A stretch of 64,000 nt of DNA, taken from contig NZ_CP058278.1 in assembly GCF_013389455.1 (NCBI RefSeq), positions 62,001 through 126,000 of the forward strand. Direction: 5' to 3'. The translations under genes were made by a program, and so were the position numbers. Shown piece after piece: positions 27,513 to 35,712 of the stretch (positions within the stretch are counted from its first letter, which is position 1; every line of letters begins with the position of its first letter). The stretch is from Flavobacterium inviolabile. GTDB lineage: Bacteria; Bacteroidota; Bacteroidia; Flavobacteriales; Flavobacteriaceae. The notes below the pieces were generated by a model. That model had not been told where the DNA came from. It searched no databases and saw only the letters and a list, made by a program, of their open reading frames with translations.

Positions 27513-28112
27513 ATGCTTTTATCGAATTACTCAAAGTTAACATTAGAAGCCGGAACCGATGAAGCCGGAAGAGGCTGTCTTGCCGGTCCCGTTACCGCCG
27601 CAGCCGTTATTTTACCGGAAAACTGCCTGATAGAAAAACTCAACGATTCCAAAAAATTATCCGAATTAACCCGCGATCGCCTCAAACCGATAATAGAAGA
27701 ACTGGCATTATCCTACAAAGTCATCCATCTTGAACCGGAAATAATCGACGAGATCAATATCCTGAACGCATCCATAAAAGCCATGCAGCACTGCATTACC
27801 GGGCTCAGCCCTGTTCCCGAATACATTATCGTAGACGGAAACCGCTTCAAACCGGTTAACGACATTCCCTACAGCTGTATCGTTAAAGGCGACAGCAAAT
27901 ACCTGAGTATCGCCGCCGCTTCCGTTTTAGCCAAAACATACCGCGATGAATACATGAACCAAATACACGAAGAATTCCCCATGTACAACTGGAAACAAAA
28001 CAAAGGATATCCAACAGTGGAACACCGGGAAGCAATTCAGAAATACGGCATCACCAAATACCACAGAAAATCATTCCGGCTGCTTCCGGAACAGTTAAAA
28101 CTGGATCTATAA
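27513..28112 (+). CDS. rnhB: Ribonuclease HII
   Basis: Cleaves the RNA strand of RNA-DNA hybrids and excises misincorporated ribonucleotides. The 199-residue length is typical. The signature [17 protein letters not shown] (about 11-27) contains the first metal-binding Asp and Glu. Further conserved residues are in IIVDGNRF and [22 protein letters not shown]. The gene is convergent with lipB across a shared terminator. Confidence 0.97.
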   Translation: MLLSNYSKLTLEAGTDEAGRGCLAGPVTAAAVILPENCLIEKLNDSKKLSELTRDRLKPIIEELALSYKVIHLEPEIIDEINILNASIKAMQHCITGLSPVPEYIIVDGNRFKPVNDIPYSCIVKGDSKYLSIAAASVLAKTYRDEYMNQIHEEFPMYNWKQNKGYPTVEHREAIQKYGITKYHRKSFRLLPEQLKLDL

Positions 28113-28118
28113 ACACAA

Positions 28119-28150
28119 AAAAATCCTGACAAAATTTTGTCAGGATTTTT
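28119..28150. terminator. Bidirectional terminator
   Basis: AAAAATCCTGACAAAA and TTTTGTCAGGATTTTT form a 32-base perfect inverted repeat between the converging rnhB and lipB genes. Confidence 0.9.
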
Positions 28151-28173
28151 CTTTCTAAATTGTCTTAAAATTC

Positions 28174-28872
28174 TCAAACCATTTCCGCCTCAAAAAGAGC
28201 CGCAAAATGTTTGGTGATTTTTGCTTTCACTTCTGCCTCATCCACATGATCCACTCCCAATTCAACATTTAAAGAAGTAACTGCCTTATCTTTTATCCCG
28301 CACGGAATAATATTATCAAAGTAACCCAGGTTCGAATTTACATTCAATGCAAATCCATGCATCGTAACCCAGCGGGAAGCCCGAACTCCCATCGCACAGA
28401 TTTTTCTTGCAAAAGGTGTTCCCACACCTAGCCACACTCCTGTTTCCCCTTCGCTTCTTTCACAGGACAATCCGTATTCTGCCAAAGTCAGAATAATTGC
28501 CTCTTCCAGCAGACGCAAATATTTATGAATATCCGAAAAGAAATTTTCCAGATCCAGGATAGGATACCCTACAATCTGACCGGGACCGTGATACGTAATA
28601 TCTCCGCCTCTGTTAATTTTATAAAACGTCGCTCCTTTTTCCTCCAGCTGCTTTTCATTGAGCAGCAGATTCGAAAAATCACCGCTTTTACCCAAAGTGT
28701 ACACATGCGGATGTTCTACAAATAAAAAATAATTCGGAGTTGCCTCTTCCTTATCTTCTCTTCGATTGCTTATTTTAATATCTAATATTCCCTGAAATAA
28801 TGATTCCTGATAATCCCAGGTGTCTTTATAATCTTTAAGGCCAAGGTCCCTTAGCGCTACTTTTTTATTCAT
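28174..28872 (-). CDS. lipB: Octanoyltransferase (lipoate biosynthesis)
   Basis: Transfers octanoate from acyl carrier protein to lipoyl domains. The 232-residue protein shows the family motifs NRGGDITYHGPGQIVGYP (about 83-100), MHGFALNVN and PCGIKDKAVTSL, which holds the catalytic Cys and Lys. It lies 9 bases downstream of a lipoprotein gene, so the two are probably co-transcribed. lipA is not in the window. Confidence 0.96.
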   Translation of the reverse strand: MNKKVALRDLGLKDYKDTWDYQESLFQGILDIKISNRREDKEEATPNYFLFVEHPHVYTLGKSGDFSNLLLNEKQLEEKGATFYKINRGGDITYHGPGQIVGYPILDLENFFSDIHKYLRLLEEAIILTLAEYGLSCERSEGETGVWLGVGTPFARKICAMGVRASRWVTMHGFALNVNSNLGYFDNIIPCGIKDKAVTSLNVELGVDHVDEAEVKAKITKHFAALFEAEMV

Positions 28873-28881
28873 CTGTTGTAA

Positions 28882-29631
28882 TTATTTATTTTCCAGAAAA
28901 ACATCAAAACTCATCGATTCCGGTTTTTCCACATAATCCAAAAACGGGAATTGTATCGTAACTGTTTTTCTGTCTTCACTAAAAAGCGCATTTTTTACAC
29001 TAACCGATTTTATTTTTTTCGGGAAATGGTATTTCACAGTATAATTAAATGCCGCCAGCATCGGCCGGATCGAACCCAGACTGTCCACTATTTGTTTTTG
29101 CAACACGGCATCTTTTACTTTTACCGTTCTGGAGAATTTTTTTCCGTTAAACGAAAACTTCAGTTCCGTGTTGCCATCTTCCATTTTTGAAATCGGACTC
29201 TGACTTCCCTTCCCTTTCGATTTCAATTCATCAATCGATTTCATCACCGTCATCATATCCACCAGATCCATGGTACTTTTAAAATCACTGAAAAGTGAGA
29301 AAAAGAAAGTCTTTTCACTTTCATTGATTTTCATGTTCACGGCAAAATTTTCCATCTTCTTCAGTTTTGCCTGTTCTGCCGCAGGCAATTTTGCAATACT
29401 GTCCTTTTTCTGCGCCAGCAATTCCTTAAATGTAAAAGTAGAATCGATCACTTCCGACTTTCCTTTCCCGATCATCTCTTCACCGCCCATTTCCATTATT
29501 GCCGAAGCATCAACATCAAAAGAAATCTTTCCGCTTCCGTCGCTGTTCAAATTAATATTCTCTGTAAAATTACAACTGGTTGCGATTACCGAAACGCATA
29601 AAACCAAAAACATCCGAACCTTTTCAATCAT
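28882..29631 (-). CDS. Lipoprotein of unknown function
   Basis: A 249-residue protein with a signal ending in lipobox ATSC (Cys at about 20). It starts a beta-rich sequence with NLNSDGSGKISFDVDASAIM. A mid-region rich in Lys and Glu (about 75-135) is followed by a C-terminal beta region. I do not recognise the family. It lies directly upstream of lipB, with a -7 box at 29657-29664, and diverges from lysS. Confidence 0.7.
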   Translation of the reverse strand: MIEKVRMFLVLCVSVIATSCNFTENINLNSDGSGKISFDVDASAIMEMGGEEMIGKGKSEVIDSTFTFKELLAQKKDSIAKLPAAEQAKLKKMENFAVNMKINESEKTFFFSLFSDFKSTMDLVDMMTVMKSIDELKSKGKGSQSPISKMEDGNTELKFSFNGKKFSRTVKVKDAVLQKQIVDSLGSIRPMLAAFNYTVKYHFPKKIKSVSVKNALFSEDRKTVTIQFPFLDYVEKPESMSFDVFLENK

Positions 29632-29656
29632 AATAGTATCAATTAAAAATGTGATT

Positions 29657-29664
29657 CAAAGATA
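29657..29664 (-). promoter_or_regulatory. -7 promoter box of the lipoprotein-lipB unit
   Basis: TATCTTTG on the minus strand, 26 bases before the lipoprotein ATG, with a weak TGG near the -33 position. Confidence 0.4.
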
Positions 29665-29711
29665 CTGCTTTCCGCATTTATAACCATCATAATCATTTTC
29701 AAAATTTGAAA

Positions 29712-29742
29712 TTGACTCATTCTCAAATTATACCTATCTTTG
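29712..29742 (+). promoter_or_regulatory. Promoter of lysS
   Basis: TTG at 29712-29714, 20 bases, then TATCTTTG at 29735-29742. This is a close match to the Bacteroidota consensus, 24 bases before the ATG. Confidence 0.75.
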
Positions 29743-29765
29743 CACGCTTAAAATAAATCACAATT

Positions 29766-31466
29766 ATGCAACTTTCAGAACAAGAAATCATCAGAAGAGA
29801 AAAATTGGGCAGGTTGAAAGAACTTGGAATAAACCCATATCCCGCAAATTTGTTTCCCGTAGATCATACGTCGAAGCAGGTCAAGGAAACTTTTGAAGAA
29901 GGAAAGAAGGTAATTGTGGCCGGACGTTTAATGTCGTCCCGTATACAGGGAAAAGCTTCCTTTGCCGAAATTCAGGACAGCGAAGGACGTATTCAGGTTT
30001 ATATTAACCGTGATGAAATTTGCCCGGACGACGACAAAACATTATACAACGAAGTTTTCAAAAAACTAATCGACTTAGGTGACTTTATCGGTATTGAAGG
30101 AGAACTTTTCACCACACAGGTTGGCGAAAAAACCCTGCGTGCTAAAAAAATCTCATTACTAAGCAAAACATTACGTCCGCTTCCGCTTCCAAAAGTAGAT
30201 GCCGACGGTAATATTTTTGATGCTTTTACCGATCCGGAATTACGCTACCGTATGCGTTATGTGGATTTAGTAGTAAATCCGCAGGTAAAAGACGTTTTCA
30301 TTAAAAGAACCAAACTTTTCAACGCAATGCGTACGTTCTTTAACGAAAAAGGCTATTTTGAAGTAGAAACACCAATATTACAATCCATTCCCGGTGGCGC
30401 AGCAGCAAGACCGTTCATCACACACCACAACTCTTTAGACATTCCGCTATACATGCGTATTGCTAACGAATTGTACCTGAAAAGACTGATCGTAGGTGGT
30501 TTTGACGGTGTCTATGAGTTCTCCAAAAACTTCCGTAACGAAGGTATGGACAGAACCCACAATCCGGAATTTACCGCAATGGAAATTTACGTAGCTTACA
30601 AAGACTACAACTGGATGATGGAATTCACCGAAAATCTTCTGGAATATTGCGCCCTTCAGGTAAACGGTACAACAAGCGCAACTTTTGGCGAACATACTGT
30701 TGACTTCAAAGCACCTTATGCCCGCGTGACCATGACGGATGCCATCAAACAGTTCACCGGATTTGATATCTCCGGAAAAACGGAAGAAGAATTAAGAGAG
30801 GCAGCCAAATCAATGGGAATTGCCGTAGACGAAACAATGGGGAAAGGAAAACTGATCGACGAAATTTTCGGAGAGAAATGCGAAGGAAACTTCATCCAGC
30901 CTACTTTCATCACGGATTATCCGAAAGAAATGAGCCCGCTTACTAAAGTACACCGTGACAATCCGGATCTGACGGAGCGTTTCGAACTAATGGTTTGCGG
31001 TAAAGAGATCGCTAACGCATATTCTGAGCTAAACGACCCGATCGATCAGCGAGAGCGTTTTGAAGCACAGTTAGCCTTATCCGAAAGAGGTGACGACGAA
31101 GCCATGTTTATTGACAATGACTTTTTACGCGCTTTGGAATACGGTATGCCGCCTACATCCGGTTTGGGAATCGGAATGGACCGTTTAATCATGTTCCTGA
31201 CCAACAATCCATCCATCCAGGAAGTTTTATTCTTCCCTCAGATGCGTCCGGAGAAAAAAGCCATCCAGATTGAATTGGAAGCAGAAGAAAAAGCCATCAT
31301 TGCTATTCTTGAAAAAAGCAACAACGCTTTAGAATTAGCCGAATTGAAAAATCAGGCAGGACTAAGCGGTAAAAAATGGGATAAAGCCATGAAGGCCTTA
31401 TCACAGCACGGACTGACCAAAGTTGTTGTTAACGGCGAAAGTAAAGTAGTGGAATTACAATCGTAA
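29766..31466 (+). CDS. lysS: Lysyl-tRNA synthetase, class II
   Basis: Charges tRNA-Lys. The 566-residue enzyme has an N-terminal OB-fold anticodon-binding domain (about 50-150) and a class II catalytic core with motif 2 FRNEGMDRTHNPEFTAMEIY and motif 3 GLGIGMDRLIMFL. About 65 extra residues follow the usual C-terminus (about 500-566) and look like a small winged-helix module (LELAELKNQAGLSGKKWDKA). It is monocistronic, with its own promoter and terminator. Confidence 0.97.
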   Translation: MQLSEQEIIRREKLGRLKELGINPYPANLFPVDHTSKQVKETFEEGKKVIVAGRLMSSRIQGKASFAEIQDSEGRIQVYINRDEICPDDDKTLYNEVFKKLIDLGDFIGIEGELFTTQVGEKTLRAKKISLLSKTLRPLPLPKVDADGNIFDAFTDPELRYRMRYVDLVVNPQVKDVFIKRTKLFNAMRTFFNEKGYFEVETPILQSIPGGAAARPFITHHNSLDIPLYMRIANELYLKRLIVGGFDGVYEFSKNFRNEGMDRTHNPEFTAMEIYVAYKDYNWMMEFTENLLEYCALQVNGTTSATFGEHTVDFKAPYARVTMTDAIKQFTGFDISGKTEEELREAAKSMGIAVDETMGKGKLIDEIFGEKCEGNFIQPTFITDYPKEMSPLTKVHRDNPDLTERFELMVCGKEIANAYSELNDPIDQRERFEAQLALSERGDDEAMFIDNDFLRALEYGMPPTSGLGIGMDRLIMFLTNNPSIQEVLFFPQMRPEKKAIQIELEAEEKAIIAILEKSNNALELAELKNQAGLSGKKWDKAMKALSQHGLTKVVVNGESKVVELQS

Positions 31467-31486
31467 TTACCCTCAATCATATTTAC

Positions 31487-31518
31487 AAAAAAGGAGTTCT
31501 TCACGGAGCTCCTTTTTT
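31487..31518 (+). terminator. Terminator of lysS
   Basis: AAAAAAGGAGTTCT-TCAC-GGAGCTCCTTTTTT forms a 14-bp stem with G-U pairs and a T run, 20 bases after the stop. Confidence 0.85.
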
Positions 31519-31655
31519 TTAACCGCTAACAACCAGCATTTTCCGTATTTAATCGACAAAAAATACACTTAAAAGAAAATAACATCCGCTCCCCGCTTTA
31601 ATCGCTAATTTTAAGCAAAACTTCACGGAATCAACAACTTAAAACCAATAAGATT

Positions 31656-32051
31656 ATGAAAAAGCTCTTTATTTTAATCTTAGGTATTGTATCCTTAACC
31701 TGCAACGCACAGCAGCAACCCGTTTTGACCGCCGAGCAAAAAGCCAAAATGGAAGTAAAAAGAATGGCAACCGATCTGGATTTAACAACAGTCCAGCAGC
31801 AACAGCTGGAAAAGATCTTACTTGAAAACAATCGGAAAACCGGCGACATCAAGCAGCGTCTTCAATCTGCCAAACCGGAAGAAAACCAGACGTTAAAAGA
31901 AGAATATATCGAAAGCCTGAAAACACTAAAAGCAAACCTGAAAGCCGTCTTAACAGCCGAACAACAGGACAAATGGGATGCTATTTACAAAAAACGCTTC
32001 CAGGGACAGCATCAGCCACAAAATCCGGCCAGTGCACAAAAAGCACCATAA
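31656..32051 (+). CDS. Small periplasmic Spy/CpxP-like protein
   Basis: A 131-residue protein with a signal peptide (1-19, MKKLFILILGIVSLTCNAQ). The helical, Lys/Glu/Gln-rich mature part has LTAEQKAKMEVKRMATDLDLTTVQQQQLEKIL, a LTxxQ-type repeat arrangement, and a second copy near LTAEQQDKWDAIY. Such proteins are ATP-independent periplasmic chaperones or stress sensors. It is convergent with the putative copper cluster. A similar gene lies at 35713. Confidence 0.7.
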   Translation: MKKLFILILGIVSLTCNAQQQPVLTAEQKAKMEVKRMATDLDLTTVQQQQLEKILLENNRKTGDIKQRLQSAKPEENQTLKEEYIESLKTLKANLKAVLTAEQQDKWDAIYKKRFQGQHQPQNPASAQKAP

Positions 32052-32080
32052 AAAAAGGACTCAACGGAGTCCTTTTCTTT
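32051..32080. terminator. Bidirectional terminator
   Basis: AAAAGGACTC-AACG-GAGTCCTTTT with flanking A and T runs, between the Spy-like gene and the end of the copper cluster. Confidence 0.9.
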
Positions 32081-32083
32081 TTT

Positions 32084-33046
32084 TTACAGCGTATAATTCA
32101 AATTAACACTCCACCGGTATTGGGCTTCTACCCTTCCTCCGGTTAAATTCTGATTGATCGGCAGCATGGTATTCAACCCTAACGAAAATTTATCTTTACC
32201 CACTTCAATACCGAATTTTCCAAAAAGGATATCACCGGCCGTATTGCGAAGTTGCTGCTTGTACTGATAATTATTGCCATACACCTCACCGGCTATTCCG
32301 ATTTGCGGTACCAGGGCAAACGTTTTAACCGTCATCATATAGAACAATGTTGAAGCATAATTAAATTGATTTCCAAAACGGTAATTTTTCTGATTTTCCG
32401 TTTTCAGCGTATAACTCGCCATAGTATTCAAACCAAAATCGCCCTGCTTTAAAACATATTCAGAAGCAAAAATATAATCCCAGCTTCCGGTTCCTACCTG
32501 GAAACTCGGATTCACACTACCGCTGTTAAACTCCTTATATTTTCCCGTTGGCGCCTTAACACCACCACCCAATTGCAGCGTGTGCCGGAACAGCGTACTG
32601 TCCTTTGTGGTTTCATAAACCGTGTACATTCCCAAAACCGTAATATCACCCAATCCGGATATCTGCTGGTTTCCCGTAACCGTTTCCCTATTGTGAAAAT
32701 GATAGGGTGCCAGCACCGAAAGCTGTACTTTTTTCACTATCGGAATACGCGCCCAGACCTGAATGGTATTGAAATTTTCTTCATACCAGGGAGAATCCGA
32801 AAACAAACCATCATTACTTTTATAATGCTGGTTAAAATAACGGACTCCAACAAAATTACTGTTCAGCATCGACGAAAATCCCAGACTTCCGCCGCTCGCC
32901 GAACACCCGCAGGCATCGCAGTCATCATAATATTCCAGAGGCTGAAAATATCGTTTAAAAGGGTTCGCCCAATTGAGACTGTCTTTTTCTGCCGCCTGTG
33001 TTAAAGCTGCCCAAAAAAGCAATAGTACTATACTATATTTTTTCAT
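32084..33046 (-). CDS. Outer-membrane barrel/transporter-like protein with N-terminal CDACGC motif
   Basis: A 320-residue protein with a signal peptide (1-18). The mature N-terminus carries a Cys cluster (Cys43, Cys46, Cys48 in DDCDACGCSASGG), followed by strands typical of a beta barrel (LSVLAPYHFHNRE, LQLGGGVKAPTGKYKEFNSG). The last residues WSVNLNYTL fit an outer-membrane protein. It is the last gene of the putative MbnP/MbnH cluster. The Cys cluster could bind a metal on the periplasmic side. The start at 33046 is favoured over 33073 because the signal peptide begins there. Confidence 0.7.
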   Translation of the reverse strand: MKKYSIVLLLFWAALTQAAEKDSLNWANPFKRYFQPLEYYDDCDACGCSASGGSLGFSSMLNSNFVGVRYFNQHYKSNDGLFSDSPWYEENFNTIQVWARIPIVKKVQLSVLAPYHFHNRETVTGNQQISGLGDITVLGMYTVYETTKDSTLFRHTLQLGGGVKAPTGKYKEFNSGSVNPSFQVGTGSWDYIFASEYVLKQGDFGLNTMASYTLKTENQKNYRFGNQFNYASTLFYMMTVKTFALVPQIGIAGEVYGNNYQYKQQLRNTAGDILFGKFGIEVGKDKFSLGLNTMLPINQNLTGGRVEAQYRWSVNLNYTL

Positions 33047-33190
33047 TTTTATTTCTTTTTTACGGACCTGCAACAGTCCACTTTTTTACTAAAAAAATGC
33101 TTTTATCACAATACCATACCGCTATAAAAACATTTTAAAATTAGAATACTTTCTAACCAAAAACACACCTCAAACAGGCGCTGTTTTCCA

Positions 33191-34243
33191 TTAATATTCC
33201 GAAAACCGTTTATCGGTTAAATATTGCATATCGGTTAACGTTTTCAAAAACGCTACTAATTTTGTTTTTTCATTTCCGCTCAGTGGAATCCCTAAAGAAC
33301 CACTACTCTTTAAAGCCGGATCCAGCGTTGGCGAATCCACCACACCCTGCGCATAGTGATTCAAGACCGCTTCCAGTGTAAAAAACCGGCCATCATGCAT
33401 ATATGGTGCTGTTTTTTCAATATTCCGAAGGCTAGGCACTTTAAACTTATAGTAATCTTCCGGCAATTCGGTAACACGGTAACGCCCGATATCGTTGATA
33501 AGCGGATTCACGGCCAAACCATTGTTACGGTACGAATTGTCTGTAAACAAATCTGTCGCATGGCAGGAAGCACATTTTTGATTAAAAATCGTATAACCGT
33601 CAAGTTCTTCCTGGGTTAAATTACCACCCGGTTCATTTCGCCTGAACTTATCAAATCGCGAATTGGAAGAGGTTACCATAACCATAAACTGTCCCAAGGC
33701 TTTCAGCATGTTTTCAGAATTGATCGCCCCATCGGAAAATGCCTGTTTAAACAGTTTCTGATAGGTCTTATCGCTTTTCATCATACTCACAATTTCTGCA
33801 AGGTTACCATTCATTTCAATCTCACTGGTCAGCGGGATCAAAGGCTGTAAATCCAGGTGCGTTGTAGCGCCATCCCACATATAAGCCGTCTGAAAGGCAA
33901 GGTTCTGAATAGGTGGTGTATTCCGGGTTCCAATATTATCGCCAACACCATGGCTAAAGGTGTGCCCATGATGTGTAAAAGCATCCTCCTGTATATGGCA
34001 GAATCCGCAGGAAACCAATCCGTCTGAGGATAAGCGGCCGTCATAAAACAGTTTTTTACCAAGCTCAAATCCTTTTTCCGTAAGGGGATTGTTTTGCAGA
34101 TTATAAGCCAAAGGCGGAAAATTGGAAGGCACTTTAAAGGCAATCGGAATATTTTGATATTCGTCGGAATCACCATCGTTCGAACAGCTCCACAACAAAG
34201 GAAGCATGAGCAATACTAAGATTTTCACTTTCATAATTTTCAT
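33191..34243 (-). CDS. Dihaem cytochrome c peroxidase/MauG family protein (MbnH-like)
   Basis: A 350-residue lipoprotein-like dihaem enzyme (LWSC lipobox, Cys20). Two haem c motifs are present, CGFCH (79-83) and CASCH (224-228). Further conserved elements are the TRNTPPIQNLAF segment, Trp123 in YMWDG (position of the inter-haem Trp) and YMHDGRF near the C-terminus. Members either reduce peroxide or, like MauG and MbnH, oxidise protein tryptophans through a high-valent haem. The adjacent MbnP-like gene favours the MbnH role. The start could also be the ATG three codons downstream (34234). Confidence 0.85.
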   Translation of the reverse strand: MKIMKVKILVLLMLPLLWSCSNDGDSDEYQNIPIAFKVPSNFPPLAYNLQNNPLTEKGFELGKKLFYDGRLSSDGLVSCGFCHIQEDAFTHHGHTFSHGVGDNIGTRNTPPIQNLAFQTAYMWDGATTHLDLQPLIPLTSEIEMNGNLAEIVSMMKSDKTYQKLFKQAFSDGAINSENMLKALGQFMVMVTSSNSRFDKFRRNEPGGNLTQEELDGYTIFNQKCASCHATDLFTDNSYRNNGLAVNPLINDIGRYRVTELPEDYYKFKVPSLRNIEKTAPYMHDGRFFTLEAVLNHYAQGVVDSPTLDPALKSSGSLGIPLSGNEKTKLVAFLKTLTDMQYLTDKRFSEY

Positions 34244-34249
34244 ATTTCA

Positions 34250-34285
34250 AAAAGCTGCCAATCCAAAAAAACCGGCAGCTTTTTA
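34250..34285 (-). terminator. Internal hairpin/partial terminator between mbnP-like and mbnH-like genes
   Basis: AAAAAGCTGCC and GGCAGCTTTTT are perfect 11-base arms around a 14-base loop. On the minus strand the T run ends five bases before the mbnH-like ATG. The long loop suggests incomplete termination. Confidence 0.65.
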
Positions 34286-34291
34286 AATTGC

Positions 34292-35074
34292 TTAATCGTT
34301 ATGAACGTGATCTACAGCAAACATGGACTGTACATTAGCCGTAATAGAAGCCAAAATCGCTCCACCCATAATATTGGGTTGTTGTGAAAGCCCTATTTTA
34401 TTTGCTCCGTCAAGGATCTTAGACAAATCCGCCATGATGTGCACCTGTGGCGTGATTGTTGGCCGCACCAAAGCTTTATCCGGGAAGTTAAGTGATACTT
34501 CCGTATAGTTATAATTCGTTCCGGTTTGTCCTGTATGTACCTTAAATAATGTTGACTGCGCAACCGTTGCAGAAGTAAAGTTTCCTTCGAAAGCTAAAAA
34601 CTTATACCCGGCACTCCAGGACCACATCATCCCTTCTGCCTGAGCCTGAGCCAGGAAGTCACCCTGTCCGGCAGCTCCTAAATTAAACTGCTCCTGGTCT
34701 ACTCCTATTCCGAATTTAACCGATTTGTAATTTCCGGCCGGAATATCGGCAAGCTCAACGGTAAACAAAACCGGACTTTGCTCTTTTATAATGAAATAGC
34801 TTTTACTTTTCGGATAGGTATAGGTAGATCCGTCATCTTTTGTCAATACAATATTGCTGACAATATATTTAATATTATCCACCTTAATGGCTTCACCCTG
34901 CGATGTGGTATAGGTCGCCCCCATAATAAAATCGGTTTCCCCGTAACGGTGATCGAATTTTAATTTTAAACTTCCGTTACCTTCTGTTGAATTTATTACG
35001 TCATCATTACTACATGACCCTAAAGCAATAGCACATGCAATTGCCAATACTTTTTTATAGAATTGAAATTTCAT
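34292..35074 (-). CDS. MbnP-family copper-associated lipoprotein
   Basis: A 260-residue lipoprotein (lipobox LGSC, Cys21). It carries the MbnP-type domain LKLKFDHRYGETDF, DNIKYIVSNIVLTKDDGS, YKSVKFGIGVD and, near residues 149-163, GMMWSWSAGYKFLAFEG. Trp151 and Trp153 are candidates for the kynurenine conversion described for MbnP by its MbnH partner. The tail is histidine-rich (AVDHVHND). In methanotrophs MbnP binds copper after modification. It is encoded directly upstream of the dihaem enzyme. The function is inferred from family and context. Confidence 0.8.
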   Translation of the reverse strand: MKFQFYKKVLAIACAIALGSCSNDDVINSTEGNGSLKLKFDHRYGETDFIMGATYTTSQGEAIKVDNIKYIVSNIVLTKDDGSTYTYPKSKSYFIIKEQSPVLFTVELADIPAGNYKSVKFGIGVDQEQFNLGAAGQGDFLAQAQAEGMMWSWSAGYKFLAFEGNFTSATVAQSTLFKVHTGQTGTNYNYTEVSLNFPDKALVRPTITPQVHIMADLSKILDGANKIGLSQQPNIMGGAILASITANVQSMFAVDHVHND

Positions 35075-35168
35075 TTTTTATTTTTTAAAATATACGACAT
35101 GTCATTCCCCTGATGGAAAATACCATCAAAAGAGTGTTGTTTTGCTCCGATGGAGCGCCCATTAAATT

Positions 35169-35543
35169 TTAAGAAATAAAAGCCGGCGGATGAAAAACGG
35201 CATTGGTACCCAAATGGGTATACAAATTAGAATAACTGAAGTTTTTTTGTGTTTTTCCGACAGATGGCAGTACTGCTAATTCGAAGTTTTTCTGAATTTC
35301 CAGAAACAACACTTCTACTTCTGCTCTTACATTTTTCTTATCGGTCGATAACGGCTTTTCTGTTTCGGAAGATTTTGCCAATTCTTTCATTAAATGACAC
35401 TTTCCGTTACAGGCCATTTCGGGTTTTGCCTTGTTTTCACAAAGTACGGTAGTGATGTAGTCATAATTAATAACATACTCAAAAACCGGAAGTATCGGTT
35501 TGAAGAGTACAAAGAAAATGATTATGACTATTCCTGATTTCAC
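35169..35543 (-). CDS. Small Cys-rich membrane-anchored protein (copper-cluster leader gene)
   Basis: A 124-residue protein starting with GTG (35543). One N-terminal hydrophobic helix (about 4-22) precedes a conserved-looking ligand cluster: Cys35, Met43, Cys45, Cys49, His50 and Met52 in LCENKAKPEMACNGKCHLM. The rest is mostly hydrophilic, with an aromatic C-terminus. I know similar short flavobacterial proteins from memory only and cannot name the family. The thiol/Met/His set fits Cu(I) or haem-related chemistry. It is first in the cluster, under the promoter at 35548-35578. Confidence 0.6.
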   Translation of the reverse strand: MKSGIVIIIFFVLFKPILPVFEYVINYDYITTVLCENKAKPEMACNGKCHLMKELAKSSETEKPLSTDKKNVRAEVEVLFLEIQKNFELAVLPSVGKTQKNFSYSNLYTHLGTNAVFHPPAFIS

Positions 35544-35547
35544 GCGG

Positions 35548-35578
35548 CAAAGGTAGCCTTCAAAAGCGGTAACTCCAA
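35548..35578 (-). promoter_or_regulatory. Promoter of the putative copper cluster
   Basis: TTTTTTG, 20 bases, then TACCTTTG on the minus strand. It is only four bases from the GTG start codon, so the mRNA should be leaderless or nearly so. Confidence 0.7.
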
Positions 35579-35712
35579 AAAATATGGTTGTATCTTTTTA
35601 CGGAAACAATATAAATGTTATATTTTTTTAACTTTTTTTTATTACACCCGATTTTAAACCTTTTATTCCAACGGCTGTCAAAGGAACATAACAACTTACA
35701 AAAGAAAGTATT

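Noticed and set aside
33172..33187. Terminator between the dihaem protein gene and the barrel gene
   Set aside because: Only a 6-bp stem (AAACAG/CTGTTT) with no T run follows; too weak.
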